A stretch of 7,838 bases of DNA from Vulcanimicrobiota bacterium (GCA_019233415.1 JAFAMK010000320.1:1-7838); one strand, 5' to 3'. Counted from the first letter of the stretch, positions 1-6,182 are shown. The notes: generated by a model not told the origin, from the sequence alone. Made by a program: numbers and translations.

Positions 1-378
1 GCGCTCCTTGCCGAAGGCCTCGAGACGATGAAGCGCTGGGGATACACCTACAAGTCGAACCTGGTCTGGTACAAGATTCGCAAGGACGGCGGCCCCGACG
101 GACGCGGCGTCGGGTTCTACTTCCGGAACGTCACCGAGCTGGTGCTCTTCGGGATTCGCGGAAGAAACAATCGGACGCTTGACCCTGGCCGTACACAGGT
201 GAATCTCCTCGGCACCCGCAAGCGGCGGCATTCACAAAAGCCCGATGAGATGTGGGGAATCATCGAGCGCTGTTCACCAGGGCCACGGCTCGAGATGTTC
301 GCCCGGCACTATCGCTTCGGGTGGCATCAATGGGGCGATCAAGTCGAGGCGGAGCCATTGAAGCTCGTGAAACCCTGA
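1..378 (+). CDS. MT-A70-family adenine-specific DNA methyltransferase, C-terminal part (5' end outside window)
   Basis: The reading frame is open from base 1 to the TGA at 376-378, giving 125 residues of the C-terminal part of an MT-A70-type enzyme. Such enzymes transfer a methyl group from S-adenosylmethionine to N6 of adenine. Visible family hallmarks are the GYTYKSNLVWYK segment (about residues 14-25), the GVGFYFRNVTELVLFG block, the RRHSQKPDEMW stretch and the closing FARHYRFGWHQWGDQ block; the Ser-x-Lys-Pro and terminal Trp-Gly elements are typical of these enzymes. The SAM-binding and catalytic DPPW-type motif normally lies upstream and is outside the window, so activity cannot be judged. 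The first ATG at position 28 is internal, since homology-like sequence precedes it. The insert around KDGGPDGRG resembles the DNA methyltransferase branch rather than RNA m6A enzymes. It may be a solitary methylase or half of a restriction-modification pair; the partner would lie to the left. It converges on the next gene with a 32-base gap. Confidence 0.85.
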   Translation, partial: ALLAEGLETMKRWGYTYKSNLVWYKIRKDGGPDGRGVGFYFRNVTELVLFGIRGRNNRTLDPGRTQVNLLGTRKRRHSQKPDEMWGIIERCSPGPRLEMFARHYRFGWHQWGDQVEAEPLKLVKP

Positions 379-410
379 CGTGTCAACGTTCAGCGAAAGA
401 GACAGTGAGA

Positions 411-2576
411 CTATTGACGTTGCGCGACGGCGGTGAGTTGCTCGTTCACCACAAACGGGTCGTTTGTCGGCAGTCGACACGTACCGCGTTCGCAGACGTA
501 GGCGGTGGCTGATTCGGAGAGAGCCACCTTGCCAGCGACAAGCGGTGCGAGGGCCGCGAGCGCATCGATGCCCGTGCCCTCGGCAGCGCCCAGGAGCGCG
601 CGGTTCGGCAGAAAGAGCCGTCGCAGAGGTTCCGTTAGCCTCGCGAGCGATGTTATGTCGCCGTCCGGCCACACGAGGACGATCTCGCGCGGCGAGTCGA
701 TGAGATAGTCCAGCCCGAGCAGCATTTCGTGAAGCGCGGTCGGGTGTTCCGCCAATGTCGGGGCGTAGGCGCGCAGCGCGCGCTCCGCCGTCTGCCGGCG
801 CCGTGCGTCGCCGGTGATCGTGTGCAGGCGGAGCGTGTTCAGCAGGGCGACCGATGCGCCCGTGGGTTCGGCGCCGTCGTAGTTCGGTTTTTCGCGCGCG
901 ACCAGCGTTTCGTGGTCGCTCGCGGTGCGGTACCAGCCGCCGCGTTCTGCGTCGGCGAAGAGGGCTTCCGTGCCGTCCGCGAGCGCGAGCGCTTCCGACA
1001 GCCAACGGCGGTCGAACGTCGCTTCGTACGTGTCGAGGAGCGCGGCGGTGAGAAACGCGTTGTCTTCGAGGAAGCCGGGGCCAGAGGTGCGACCATCTTT
1101 CCAACTTCGCTGTACGCGGCCATCACGGCGAAGCTCTGTCAGCGCGAAATCAGCCGCGCGTGCGACTGCCGCAACGTAGCGCGGTTCGGCGAGGACTCGG
1201 CCGCCGACGGCGAGTGCGGAGATCGCCAGCGCGTTCCAAGCCGTTAGGACTTTGTCGTCGCGCAGGGGGTGCTGGCGCTGTTCGCGGGCGAGGCGCAACG
1301 TTTCGCGTGCGTCGGCGAGGGCTTCCCATTCGCCTTCGTCGGGATCGGGGACGAAGAGGATGTTGCGGTCTTCGAAGTTGCCGCGTGGCGTGACGCCGTA
1401 GTAGGCGATGAAGCGGTCCGCTTGTGGCCCGAGGATGCTGCGGATTTCGCGCTCGTCCCAGAGGAAGAAGGTGCCTTCGTGGCCTTCGGAGTCGGCGTCG
1501 GTTGCAGAGTAGAAGGCGCCGTCGGGCGACGTCATTTCGCGCAGGATGTAGTCGAGCGTCGTGCGGACGATACGGGCGAAGTCGCGGCGGCCGGTGACTT
1601 GCCACGCTTCGGCGTACGCGACGGCGAGGAGCGCGTTGTCGTACAGCATCTTCTCGAAGTGGGGAACGAGCCAGCGAGCATCGGTCGAGTAGCGGTGAAA
1701 TCCGCCGGCGAGCTGGTCGTGCATGCCGCCAGCCGCCATCATCGTGAGCGTGTGTTCCGCCATCGCGAGCGCCGCCGCGTTGCCCGTGCGGCGGTGCTCG
1801 CGCAGCAGCACGCGAATCGGCAGGCTCGACGGGAACTTCGGCGCGCCGCGCACCCCGCCGTAGTGTTCGTCGTAGATCTGCGCGACGACGCGCGCAGCGG
1901 CGTCGAGAACATCGCGCCCCGGCAGCGTTTCGTCGCCCGCGGCGCCGGCCATCACGGCGCGGACTGCGCCGGTGATCGACTCCGCCGCGCCGGCGACGCG
2001 GAGCGCGTCATCGCGGTACAAGTCGGCGAGTTGGTTCAGGATCGCCGTGAAGGCGTGCGGTGGGAAGTAGGTGCCGGCGTAGAAGGGACGGCGTTCCGCG
2101 TCGAGCCAGACGCTCATCGGCCATCCGCCTTGGCGCGTCAGCACTTGCACGGCGCTCATGTAGACGGTGTCGACGTCGGGGCGTTCTTCGCGGTCGACCT
2201 TGATCGCGACGTAGCGTTCGTTCAGCAGCCGCGCGACGTCGAGGTCTTCGAACGACTCCTCTTCCATCACGTGGCACCAGTGGCACGTCGAATAGCCGAC
2301 CGAGAGGAAGACCGGCTTGCCGCTGTGGCGCGCCTCGTCGAACGCCTCATCGCCCCATGGGTACCAGTTCACCGGGTTATGGGCGTGTTGGCCGAGGTAC
2401 GGGCTGGTTTCGAAGATCAGGCGGTTCGTGAAGTGCGGCGTGCTGCCGTCGCGGTGGCGCGTGCGCGGCGGTTCGCCGTTCGTGCGCGCGGTGAGAGCGG
2501 AATCGATCCGCTGCGCGAGGTCGTTCGGGAAGGGCGCAGCGCCCGGCGGCGTTGTCACGTGCCCGCGTTCGGTCAT
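411..2576 (-). CDS. DUF255 / YyaL-type thioredoxin-domain protein (SSP411/spermatogenesis-associated protein 20-like)
   Basis: This 721-residue protein matches the widespread YyaL/DUF255 family, which joins an N-terminal thioredoxin-like domain to an (alpha/alpha) barrel related to N-acylglucosamine 2-epimerases and six-hairpin glycosidases. The molecular function of the family is not settled. Counting from the chosen start, the conserved entry block with SPYLGQHAHNPVNWYPW lies at about 58-74, the redox-type CHWC motif at 98-101 and GGWPMSVWL at 150-158. The barrel carries GGFHRYS (291-297), HFEKMLYDN (306-314), a YSATDADSEG segment (from 356) and DDKVLTAWN (440-448). No signal peptide is seen, so a cytoplasmic location is likely. 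The frame is open to an ATG at 2684, but that start overlaps the divergent gene; the ATG at 2576 avoids this and still leaves about 50 residues before the usual family start. A GTG at 2558 is another option. No strong Shine-Dalgarno sequence decides between them. Length fits the family's usual 650-750 residues. Identity is confident; the start is not. Confidence 0.93.
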   Translation of the reverse strand: MTERGHVTTPPGAAPFPNDLAQRIDSALTARTNGEPPRTRHRDGSTPHFTNRLIFETSPYLGQHAHNPVNWYPWGDEAFDEARHSGKPVFLSVGYSTCHWCHVMEEESFEDLDVARLLNERYVAIKVDREERPDVDTVYMSAVQVLTRQGGWPMSVWLDAERRPFYAGTYFPPHAFTAILNQLADLYRDDALRVAGAAESITGAVRAVMAGAAGDETLPGRDVLDAAARVVAQIYDEHYGGVRGAPKFPSSLPIRVLLREHRRTGNAAALAMAEHTLTMMAAGGMHDQLAGGFHRYSTDARWLVPHFEKMLYDNALLAVAYAEAWQVTGRRDFARIVRTTLDYILREMTSPDGAFYSATDADSEGHEGTFFLWDEREIRSILGPQADRFIAYYGVTPRGNFEDRNILFVPDPDEGEWEALADARETLRLAREQRQHPLRDDKVLTAWNALAISALAVGGRVLAEPRYVAAVARAADFALTELRRDGRVQRSWKDGRTSGPGFLEDNAFLTAALLDTYEATFDRRWLSEALALADGTEALFADAERGGWYRTASDHETLVAREKPNYDGAEPTGASVALLNTLRLHTITGDARRRQTAERALRAYAPTLAEHPTALHEMLLGLDYLIDSPREIVLVWPDGDITSLARLTEPLRRLFLPNRALLGAAEGTGIDALAALAPLVAGKVALSESATAYVCERGTCRLPTNDPFVVNEQLTAVAQRQ

Positions 2577-2682
2577 GCGAACAGCCGTTCCACGGAAGGG
2601 AGCATCCGACCCGGGGCCGGATACGGGCGTCGTGCGGCCTCTCGACCGAGGGGCGGCGTTGCTTCTTGCGGGGAGAACCACC
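2577..2682. promoter_or_regulatory. Divergent intergenic region between the DUF255 gene and the orphan gene
   Basis: These 106 bases separate two divergent start codons and must hold the promoters for both if the chosen starts are right. Two structures are visible. One is a 19-base quasi-palindrome at 2604-2622 whose 9-base arms match at 8 of 9 positions (ATCCGACCC against GGGCCGGAT). The other is a 6-bp hairpin at 2638-2653 with one G-U pair and loop GACC. No clear -35/-10 pair can be picked out in this GC-rich stretch. Either repeat could be an operator, but neither is proven. Confidence 0.4.
2670..2676 (+). promoter_or_regulatory. Shine-Dalgarno site for the orphan 115-residue gene
   Basis: GGGGAGA lies six bases before the ATG at 2683. 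It is the best ribosome binding site seen near any start in this window and is the main reason for choosing 2683 over the in-frame ATG at 2575. Confidence 0.6.
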
Positions 2683-3030
2683 ATGCCGTTTCAGCCGATC
2701 GGAATCGACCACGCGATCGCCGGGATCATCCACGTGCAGATTCTCCGCGACCCCGCCGCCACCGACCCGCAGAGCGCGTTCCAGGCGCAGATCAACGCGC
2801 CGAATTTCTCGCAGACATTGCCGCTGAACAACAACGAATCGCTGAGCTTCCCCGTCCACTCCGGCGTGATCAACGCGACGGTTCGCGCGGAGGTCGACGA
2901 CTTCACCGTTCTGCCGCAGGGGGCAACGGCCGCGAACGCGACGGCGATCAGCTGCAAGGTCGTGTTCAAGATCGTCGAGTTCTTCGCGATCACGATCGGC
3001 AGCGTCCCGGTGACGGCGTCGCTGAAATGA
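2683..3030 (+). CDS. Hypothetical protein, 115 residues, probably beta-rich
   Basis: I do not recognise this protein. It begins MPFQPIGIDHAIAGIIHVQI and ends in VPVTASLK. It has no signal peptide and no long membrane helix. Alternating hydrophobic and polar residues (HVQILRD, SLSFPVHSGV, ATVRAEVDDFTV, SCKVVFKIVEFFAITIG) suggest a small all-beta fold. It is rich in Asn, Ala and Thr with few Lys or Arg, and has a single Cys (in AISCKVVF). The start at 2683 is supported by a GGGGAGA site six bases upstream; an in-frame ATG at 2575 would add 36 Arg/Gly/Pro-rich residues of low plausibility and run into the divergent gene. A 51-base gap separates it from the downstream membrane-protein gene, so co-transcription is possible but not shown. 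The frame, codon bias and ribosome binding site argue that it is a real gene; function is unknown. Confidence 0.7.
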   Translation: MPFQPIGIDHAIAGIIHVQILRDPAATDPQSAFQAQINAPNFSQTLPLNNNESLSFPVHSGVINATVRAEVDDFTVLPQGATAANATAISCKVVFKIVEFFAITIGSVPVTASLK

Positions 3031-3081
3031 CGATGGAACGCGTCTCGTGAAGACCGACGCCTGGGACGAGGGCAAACACTG

Positions 3082-3528
3082 ATGGCGAGCGACGCGCTGC
3101 TGGCCTACGCGCACTTTCTGTGCATCTTCCTGCTCGCGAGCATGTTGGTCGGCGAGCTGCTGCTGTTCGGCAAGTCGCTTTCCGCCGTCGCCTTCGCACG
3201 GCTGCGCCTCGTCGACCGCTGGTACGGGATCGCCGCGGGGCTCGTGATCCTCACCGGGCTCGGGCGCGTCTTTCTCGGGGTCAAAGGCCCCGCGTTCTAC
3301 GGCGGCAACCACGTCTTCTGGACGAAGATGGCGCTGTTCGTCGTCGTCGCGCTGCTCTCGATCCCGCCGACGATCGCGTACTTGCGATGGGCTTCGCGCG
3401 CCGCGGCGGACGGCTCGGTCGCCCTCGACGACGCCGAGTACGGCCGCATCCGCACGTTTCTGTGGGCACAGGTCTCGGTGTTCGTCTTCATCCCGCTCTG
3501 CGCGACCTTCATGGCACGAGGTCTCTAA
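3082..3528 (+). CDS. DUF2214-family four-helix integral membrane protein
   Basis: This 148-residue protein has the pattern of the DUF2214 family, small inner-membrane proteins of unknown function. Four hydrophobic segments are visible at about residues 6-28, 47-66, 79-101 and 124-144. Family-like features are AYAHFLCIFLL with His11, Glu25 buried in the first helix (LVGELLLFGK), the loop GRVFLGVKGPAFYGGNHVFW, and the third helix starting TKMALFVVVALLSIPPT. Conserved His and Glu inside a helix hint at a metal, heme or proton role, but that is inference. A GAGGG at 3068-3072, nine bases from the ATG, serves as ribosome binding site. Length matches the family. The decayed VOC gene begins two bases after its stop, so the two were probably once co-transcribed. 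Confidence 0.85.
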   Translation: MASDALLAYAHFLCIFLLASMLVGELLLFGKSLSAVAFARLRLVDRWYGIAAGLVILTGLGRVFLGVKGPAFYGGNHVFWTKMALFVVVALLSIPPTIAYLRWASRAAADGSVALDDAEYGRIRTFLWAQVSVFVFIPLCATFMARGL

Positions 3529-3530
3529 CG

Positions 3531-3628
3531 ATGGCACCAACACGCACCAACGGCAAGATCTGCTACGTCGAGATTCCCGCGGCCGACGTCGCAAGGTGCT
3601 CGCGAACGTCTTCGGGCTGCAACCTCAG
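3531..3628 (+). pseudogene. Decayed 5' fragment of a VOC-family (glyoxalase/bleomycin-resistance-like) gene
   Basis: An ATG two bases after the DUF2214 stop opens with MAPTRTNGKICYVEIPAADV, which closely resembles the N-terminus of VOC-superfamily proteins, where the first beta strand is followed by a Ser-x-x-Phe-Tyr helix and VFGW. Here the frame breaks after about residue 22. In the next frame the bases from about 3601 read ANVFGLQPQR, matching the expected A-x-VFGW segment. Compared with the usual spacing of five residues between Arg and this segment, about 10 bases seem to be missing, which causes the frameshift. The similarity stops at about 3628, where the antisense Usp gene starts. If translated, the literal frame would run 70 residues to 3743 through sequence antisense to the Usp gene, which looks meaningless. 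The family is recognised from the N-terminus only, and the exact right end is uncertain. Confidence 0.65.
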
Positions 3629-4461
3629 CGCGGCGCTTTCACAACCATCACCGGGACCGTCGACTCCCGAATCAGCTGTTCGGCGACGCTGCCCGAGAGA
3701 AACCGGCCCATCGCGTTTCGCGCATGCGTTCCGACGGCGATGAATCGCGCATTGAGGTGAACTGCCGCGAGGATCGTTTCCGCTACCGGGTCCCCTTCCC
3801 GCATCTCCGCCGTAAGCGTCGGACTCTGGGCGCGAACGGTCTCGGCGATTGTGTTCAGCTCGCGGCGGGTTTCCGACATCGCGCGCTCGTGCGCAACGAC
3901 CGGATCGTAGCCGGGATGCTCGGGGATACGGGCCAGATCGTGATCGTCGAAGACGTGGACGAGATGGAGCGTGGTCGCCTCCGATTGCGCCAGCGCCGTC
4001 GCCACGGCCAGTGCGGCGGCCGACGGTGCCGAGCCATCGACTGCCGCGACGATCGGCCCGTCGCCGTCGATGCGTGCTTCGGCTCCGACCACGAAGACGG
4101 GGACGGAGGCCGCGCGCAGGAGACCGCAGGCGACGCTGCCCAGGACGACTCGGTTGAGCCCGCGGCGCCCGTGCGTCCCGACGACGATCGCGGACGCGTC
4201 GTGCGCGGCTGCATACGCGCTGATCGCGGTGACCGGCTCGCCCTCGACGATCTGCGCTCTGGCGTCGATGCCGCGCTTCGCCGCGTCGTTCGACGCCAAC
4301 AGAGGGATTGCGCGAGCGATCCGCGGTGTCAGCGGGTCGATCGCCGTGCAGCACCGCAGCAGCGCACCTTCGCGTTTCGCGAGTTCCGCCGCGAACGCGG
4401 CGGCGCGCTGTGCCGGTAGGCTATCGTCGAGCGCCACGACGACGGTCGAGAACGTCTTCAT
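3625..4461 (-). CDS. Tandem universal stress protein (two UspA domains)
   Basis: This 278-residue protein contains two Usp domains in tandem, at about residues 1-126 and 134-276. Usp proteins are cytoplasmic alpha/beta proteins that often bind ATP and are induced by stress, starvation or low oxygen. Domain 1 starts MKTFSTVVVALDDS and carries a complete G-x2-G-x9-G-S nucleotide-binding motif (Gly95, Gly98, Gly108, Ser109). Domain 2 starts PIVAAVDGS and has the same pattern except that the second Gly is Ala247 (Gly244, Ala247, Gly257, Ser258). Both domains end with the typical VPVFVV or VPVMVV strand. The frame is open further upstream to 4656, but that extension has no Usp similarity, so ATG 4461 is preferred; no strong Shine-Dalgarno site is seen. 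It is transcribed divergently from the efflux operon, and its 3' end abuts the decayed VOC gene. Asymmetric motifs in tandem Usps usually imply that one domain binds nucleotide and the other is structural or regulatory. Confidence 0.93.
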   Translation of the reverse strand: MKTFSTVVVALDDSLPAQRAAAFAAELAKREGALLRCCTAIDPLTPRIARAIPLLASNDAAKRGIDARAQIVEGEPVTAISAYAAAHDASAIVVGTHGRRGLNRVVLGSVACGLLRAASVPVFVVGAEARIDGDGPIVAAVDGSAPSAAALAVATALAQSEATTLHLVHVFDDHDLARIPEHPGYDPVVAHERAMSETRRELNTIAETVRAQSPTLTAEMREGDPVAETILAAVHLNARFIAVGTHARNAMGRFLSGSVAEQLIRESTVPVMVVKAPR

Positions 4462-4712
4462 GGCGCCACGGTAGCGGTCGCTTCGGAAGGGTCCGCGACC
4501 GACCGCGATCCGGACCTTCTCGGAATATTCACATCCCGACGGATGTTCGGACCGATCTCGGCGGTGTTCGACGATCTGGCGTTCAGGGGTGATTTTCTCC
4601 AAGTAAGAAGCTGCGGTAACAGAATCTTCACACGGCCCGGCGACGCTGAGCCACATGAGCAGGCAGGGACGAGCCGGCCAGAACGAGGCGAGCGGCGCTC
4701 GAGATCGGTGAC
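4462..4712. promoter_or_regulatory. Divergent intergenic region between the Usp gene and the ABC exporter operon
   Basis: This 251-base region should hold promoters for the Usp gene (leftward) and the exporter operon (rightward). Visible structure on the Usp side includes an inverted repeat GGTCCG (4490-4495) with CGGACC (4511-4516), extendable to AAGGTCCG/CGGACCTT with one bulged base. It also includes the perfect 8-base palindrome GAATATTC (4523-4530) and ACATCC/GGATGT arms (4531-4536 and 4541-4546) around CGAC. A less GC-rich patch follows at about 4589-4632. I cannot assign a -35/-10 pair with confidence. The segment nearest the operon contains a possible 18-codon leader ORF at 4655-4711. 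No recognised transcription-factor consensus was found by eye. Confidence 0.5.
4523..4546. repeat. Adjacent palindromes in the Usp/exporter divergent region
   Basis: GAATATTC is a perfect palindrome. It is followed at once by ACATCC, a CGAC spacer and GGATGT, a perfect 6-bp inverted repeat. Two abutting dyads between divergent genes are a reasonable candidate for a dimeric regulator site, here about 62 bases upstream of the Usp start. No regulator is encoded in the window, so the assignment is tentative. Confidence 0.4.
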
Positions 4713-6182
4713 ATGAGCGTCGTTCTGCCGATCACCGGAAACGGTGCAGGCCGGGGGCCGGGCGCCGGGGACGTGCCCCCGCAGCAGTTGCCGCGGCGCG
4801 GCTTTCCGTGGCGGGCGGTCGTCGTCGTATTGTTCGTGCTGGTGATCGCCGGAGCGGTGCTCGCGGTGCGCATGATTCCGGCTGCCGTCCTCGTCGTCCA
4901 CCCGCGACCGATGGTGATCGTGCAGACGATCGCCGCGACTGGGACCGTCGTCGGCAAGTGGGACGCCGGTGCGGGCGCCAGCGCAACGGGGCGCGTAACG
5001 GCGCTTTACGTCCGTGAAGGTGCACACGTCGCGCGCGAACAGACGATCGCGCGGCTCGACGACGCGGTCGACGTCGCGGAGATCGCGCACGCACAGAGCG
5101 CTGCGCTGACGGCACGGGCGCAGTACGAGCAGCTCCTGCATCCGAAGCCCGCGGACGTGGCCGCTGCTCGAGCCGCACAGGCGCAAGCCGTCGCGCAGCG
5201 CGACGCGCAGGGCGCGATGCTCGCGCAAGCGCAGCGCGGCGTCGGCGCCGAACGGTCGCGGCTGGCCGACGCGGTCGCGCAGCGCGACGCGAGCGCGCTG
5301 CGCTATCGCCGCGCCGCGATGCTCCTCGGGCAGGGATTCGTCGCCGCATCGGCCGTCGACGACGCCCGCGCCGAGCTCGCTTCGAACGAGGCGCGGGCCG
5401 CGGCGCAGCGGCGCACGGTCGAGCAGGCGCAAGCCGTCGTACGATCGACGCAGGCTGCCATGGACGCGGCGCGCGCGAACGTCGACGTTCTGGCGGCGCG
5501 GTTGGGGAGCGTGCTGCACGCGAGTCCGCAGGAGCTCGCGGTTGCGCAGCGGCGCATCGACGAAGCTGATGCCGCCGTCGTGCTCGCGCGCCAGACGAAC
5601 ACGACCACCTACGTCAAGGCTCCGTTCGACGGAACTGTCGTCGAGCTGCGTGCCCAGCCGGGTCAATTCACGACCACCGAAGGCGTCGTGCGTCTTATCA
5701 GCACTGCGACCGAGATTCACGCTGACGTCGACGAGAGCAACCTGCCGATGCTCGCGGCCGGCCAAACCGCGGAGCTCTCGCTCGGCGTGGGAACGCGTGC
5801 CTTTCCCGGACGGCTGGTGAAGATCGGCTCGTCGGTCGACGTGAGCCGCGGGACGGTGACGCTGACGCTGTGGCCGTCGCGCGGCGCGCCGAAGCTGCGC
5901 CCGGGTCAGACCGTCAACGTCAACGTAATCGTCCTCGCGCACGTGCGCCGGCTGCTGATTCCGCAGAGTGCGCTCGCCGGGACGTCCGACCACCGGGTCG
6001 TCTACGCCGTGCGCGACGGCCACATCGTCGCGCTCGCGGTGCGAACGATCGATCCGACCGATCGCGGGGTGCCGGTCGTCGACGGCGTGCGTGAGAGCGA
6101 TGCGGTCGTCGTCGACTCGCAGAGCGTGACTGCGGGGCAGACCGCCCGGCCACGATGGGACCGGACGAATGGGACGCTTTGA
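4713..6182 (+). CDS. HlyD/MacA-type periplasmic adaptor (membrane fusion protein) of an ABC exporter
   Basis: This 489-residue protein is a membrane fusion protein that would link an inner-membrane pump to the periplasm or an outer-membrane channel. A proline- and glycine-rich cytoplasmic N-terminus of about 33 residues is followed by one membrane anchor (about 34-52, starting WRAVVVVLFVLVIAGAV). The first half of the lipoyl-like domain is at about 73-115 (ASATGRVTALYVREGAHV). A long Ala/Gln/Arg-rich alpha-helical hairpin spans about 121-295. The second lipoyl half is at about 298-330 (YVKAPFDGTVVELRAQPGQF), the beta-barrel at about 331-410, and the membrane-proximal domain follows with LLIPQSAL and VVYAVRDGHIV. 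The long hairpin indicates docking to a TolC-like partner, which is not in the window. It is the first gene of the operon, and its stop overlaps the permease start by 14 bases. The start at 4713 has only a weak ribosome binding site; a stop codon one base upstream may allow reinitiation from a short leader ORF. Confidence 0.93.
   Translation: MSVVLPITGNGAGRGPGAGDVPPQQLPRRGFPWRAVVVVLFVLVIAGAVLAVRMIPAAVLVVHPRPMVIVQTIAATGTVVGKWDAGAGASATGRVTALYVREGAHVAREQTIARLDDAVDVAEIAHAQSAALTARAQYEQLLHPKPADVAAARAAQAQAVAQRDAQGAMLAQAQRGVGAERSRLADAVAQRDASALRYRRAAMLLGQGFVAASAVDDARAELASNEARAAAQRRTVEQAQAVVRSTQAAMDAARANVDVLAARLGSVLHASPQELAVAQRRIDEADAAVVLARQTNTTTYVKAPFDGTVVELRAQPGQFTTTEGVVRLISTATEIHADVDESNLPMLAAGQTAELSLGVGTRAFPGRLVKIGSSVDVSRGTVTLTLWPSRGAPKLRPGQTVNVNVIVLAHVRRLLIPQSALAGTSDHRVVYAVRDGHIVALAVRTIDPTDRGVPVVDGVRESDAVVVDSQSVTAGQTARPRWDRTNGTL
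5190..5291 (+). repeat. 18-base direct repeat, 84 bases apart, within the adaptor coiled coil
   Basis: GTCGCGCAGCGCGACGCG occurs at 5190-5207 and again at 5274-5291. Both copies encode VAQRDA (residues 160-165 and 188-193). The offset of 28 codons equals four heptads of a coiled coil. A second exact 16-base repeat, CAGGCGCAAGCCGTCG, sits at 5178-5193 and 5424-5439 (offset 82 codons, encoding QAQAV). Confidence 0.6.

Noticed and set aside
384..421. Short inverted repeat CAACGT/ACGTTG between the convergent methyltransferase and DUF255 genes as a terminator
   Set aside because: Only six base pairs with a long spacer, no T-tract, and the right arm lies within the DUF255 coding end.
274..1104. 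A 276-codon minus-strand frame overlapping the methyltransferase and DUF255 genes
   Set aside because: Arg/His-rich translation in a different frame of the same strand as the true DUF255 gene; no family resemblance.
1269..3050. A 593-codon open frame on the plus strand opposite the DUF255 gene
   Set aside because: Antisense shadow of a well-recognised protein; composition dominated by Arg, Ala and Val with no motif.
2377..3594. A 405-codon minus-strand frame spanning the orphan gene and DUF2214 gene
   Set aside because: Charged low-complexity translation (Arg/Asp/Glu/Gln runs) typical of antisense GC-rich DNA; DUF2214 on the opposite strand has clear helices and family motifs.
4589..4632. 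A sigma70-type promoter for the exporter operon in the less GC-rich patch (TAACAG as -10)
   Set aside because: No acceptable -35 hexamer at the right spacing; the match is too weak to call.
4462..4656. N-terminal extension of the Usp gene to the ATG at 4656
   Set aside because: The added 65 residues show no Usp similarity, while MKTFSTVVVALDDS at 4461 is a standard Usp start.
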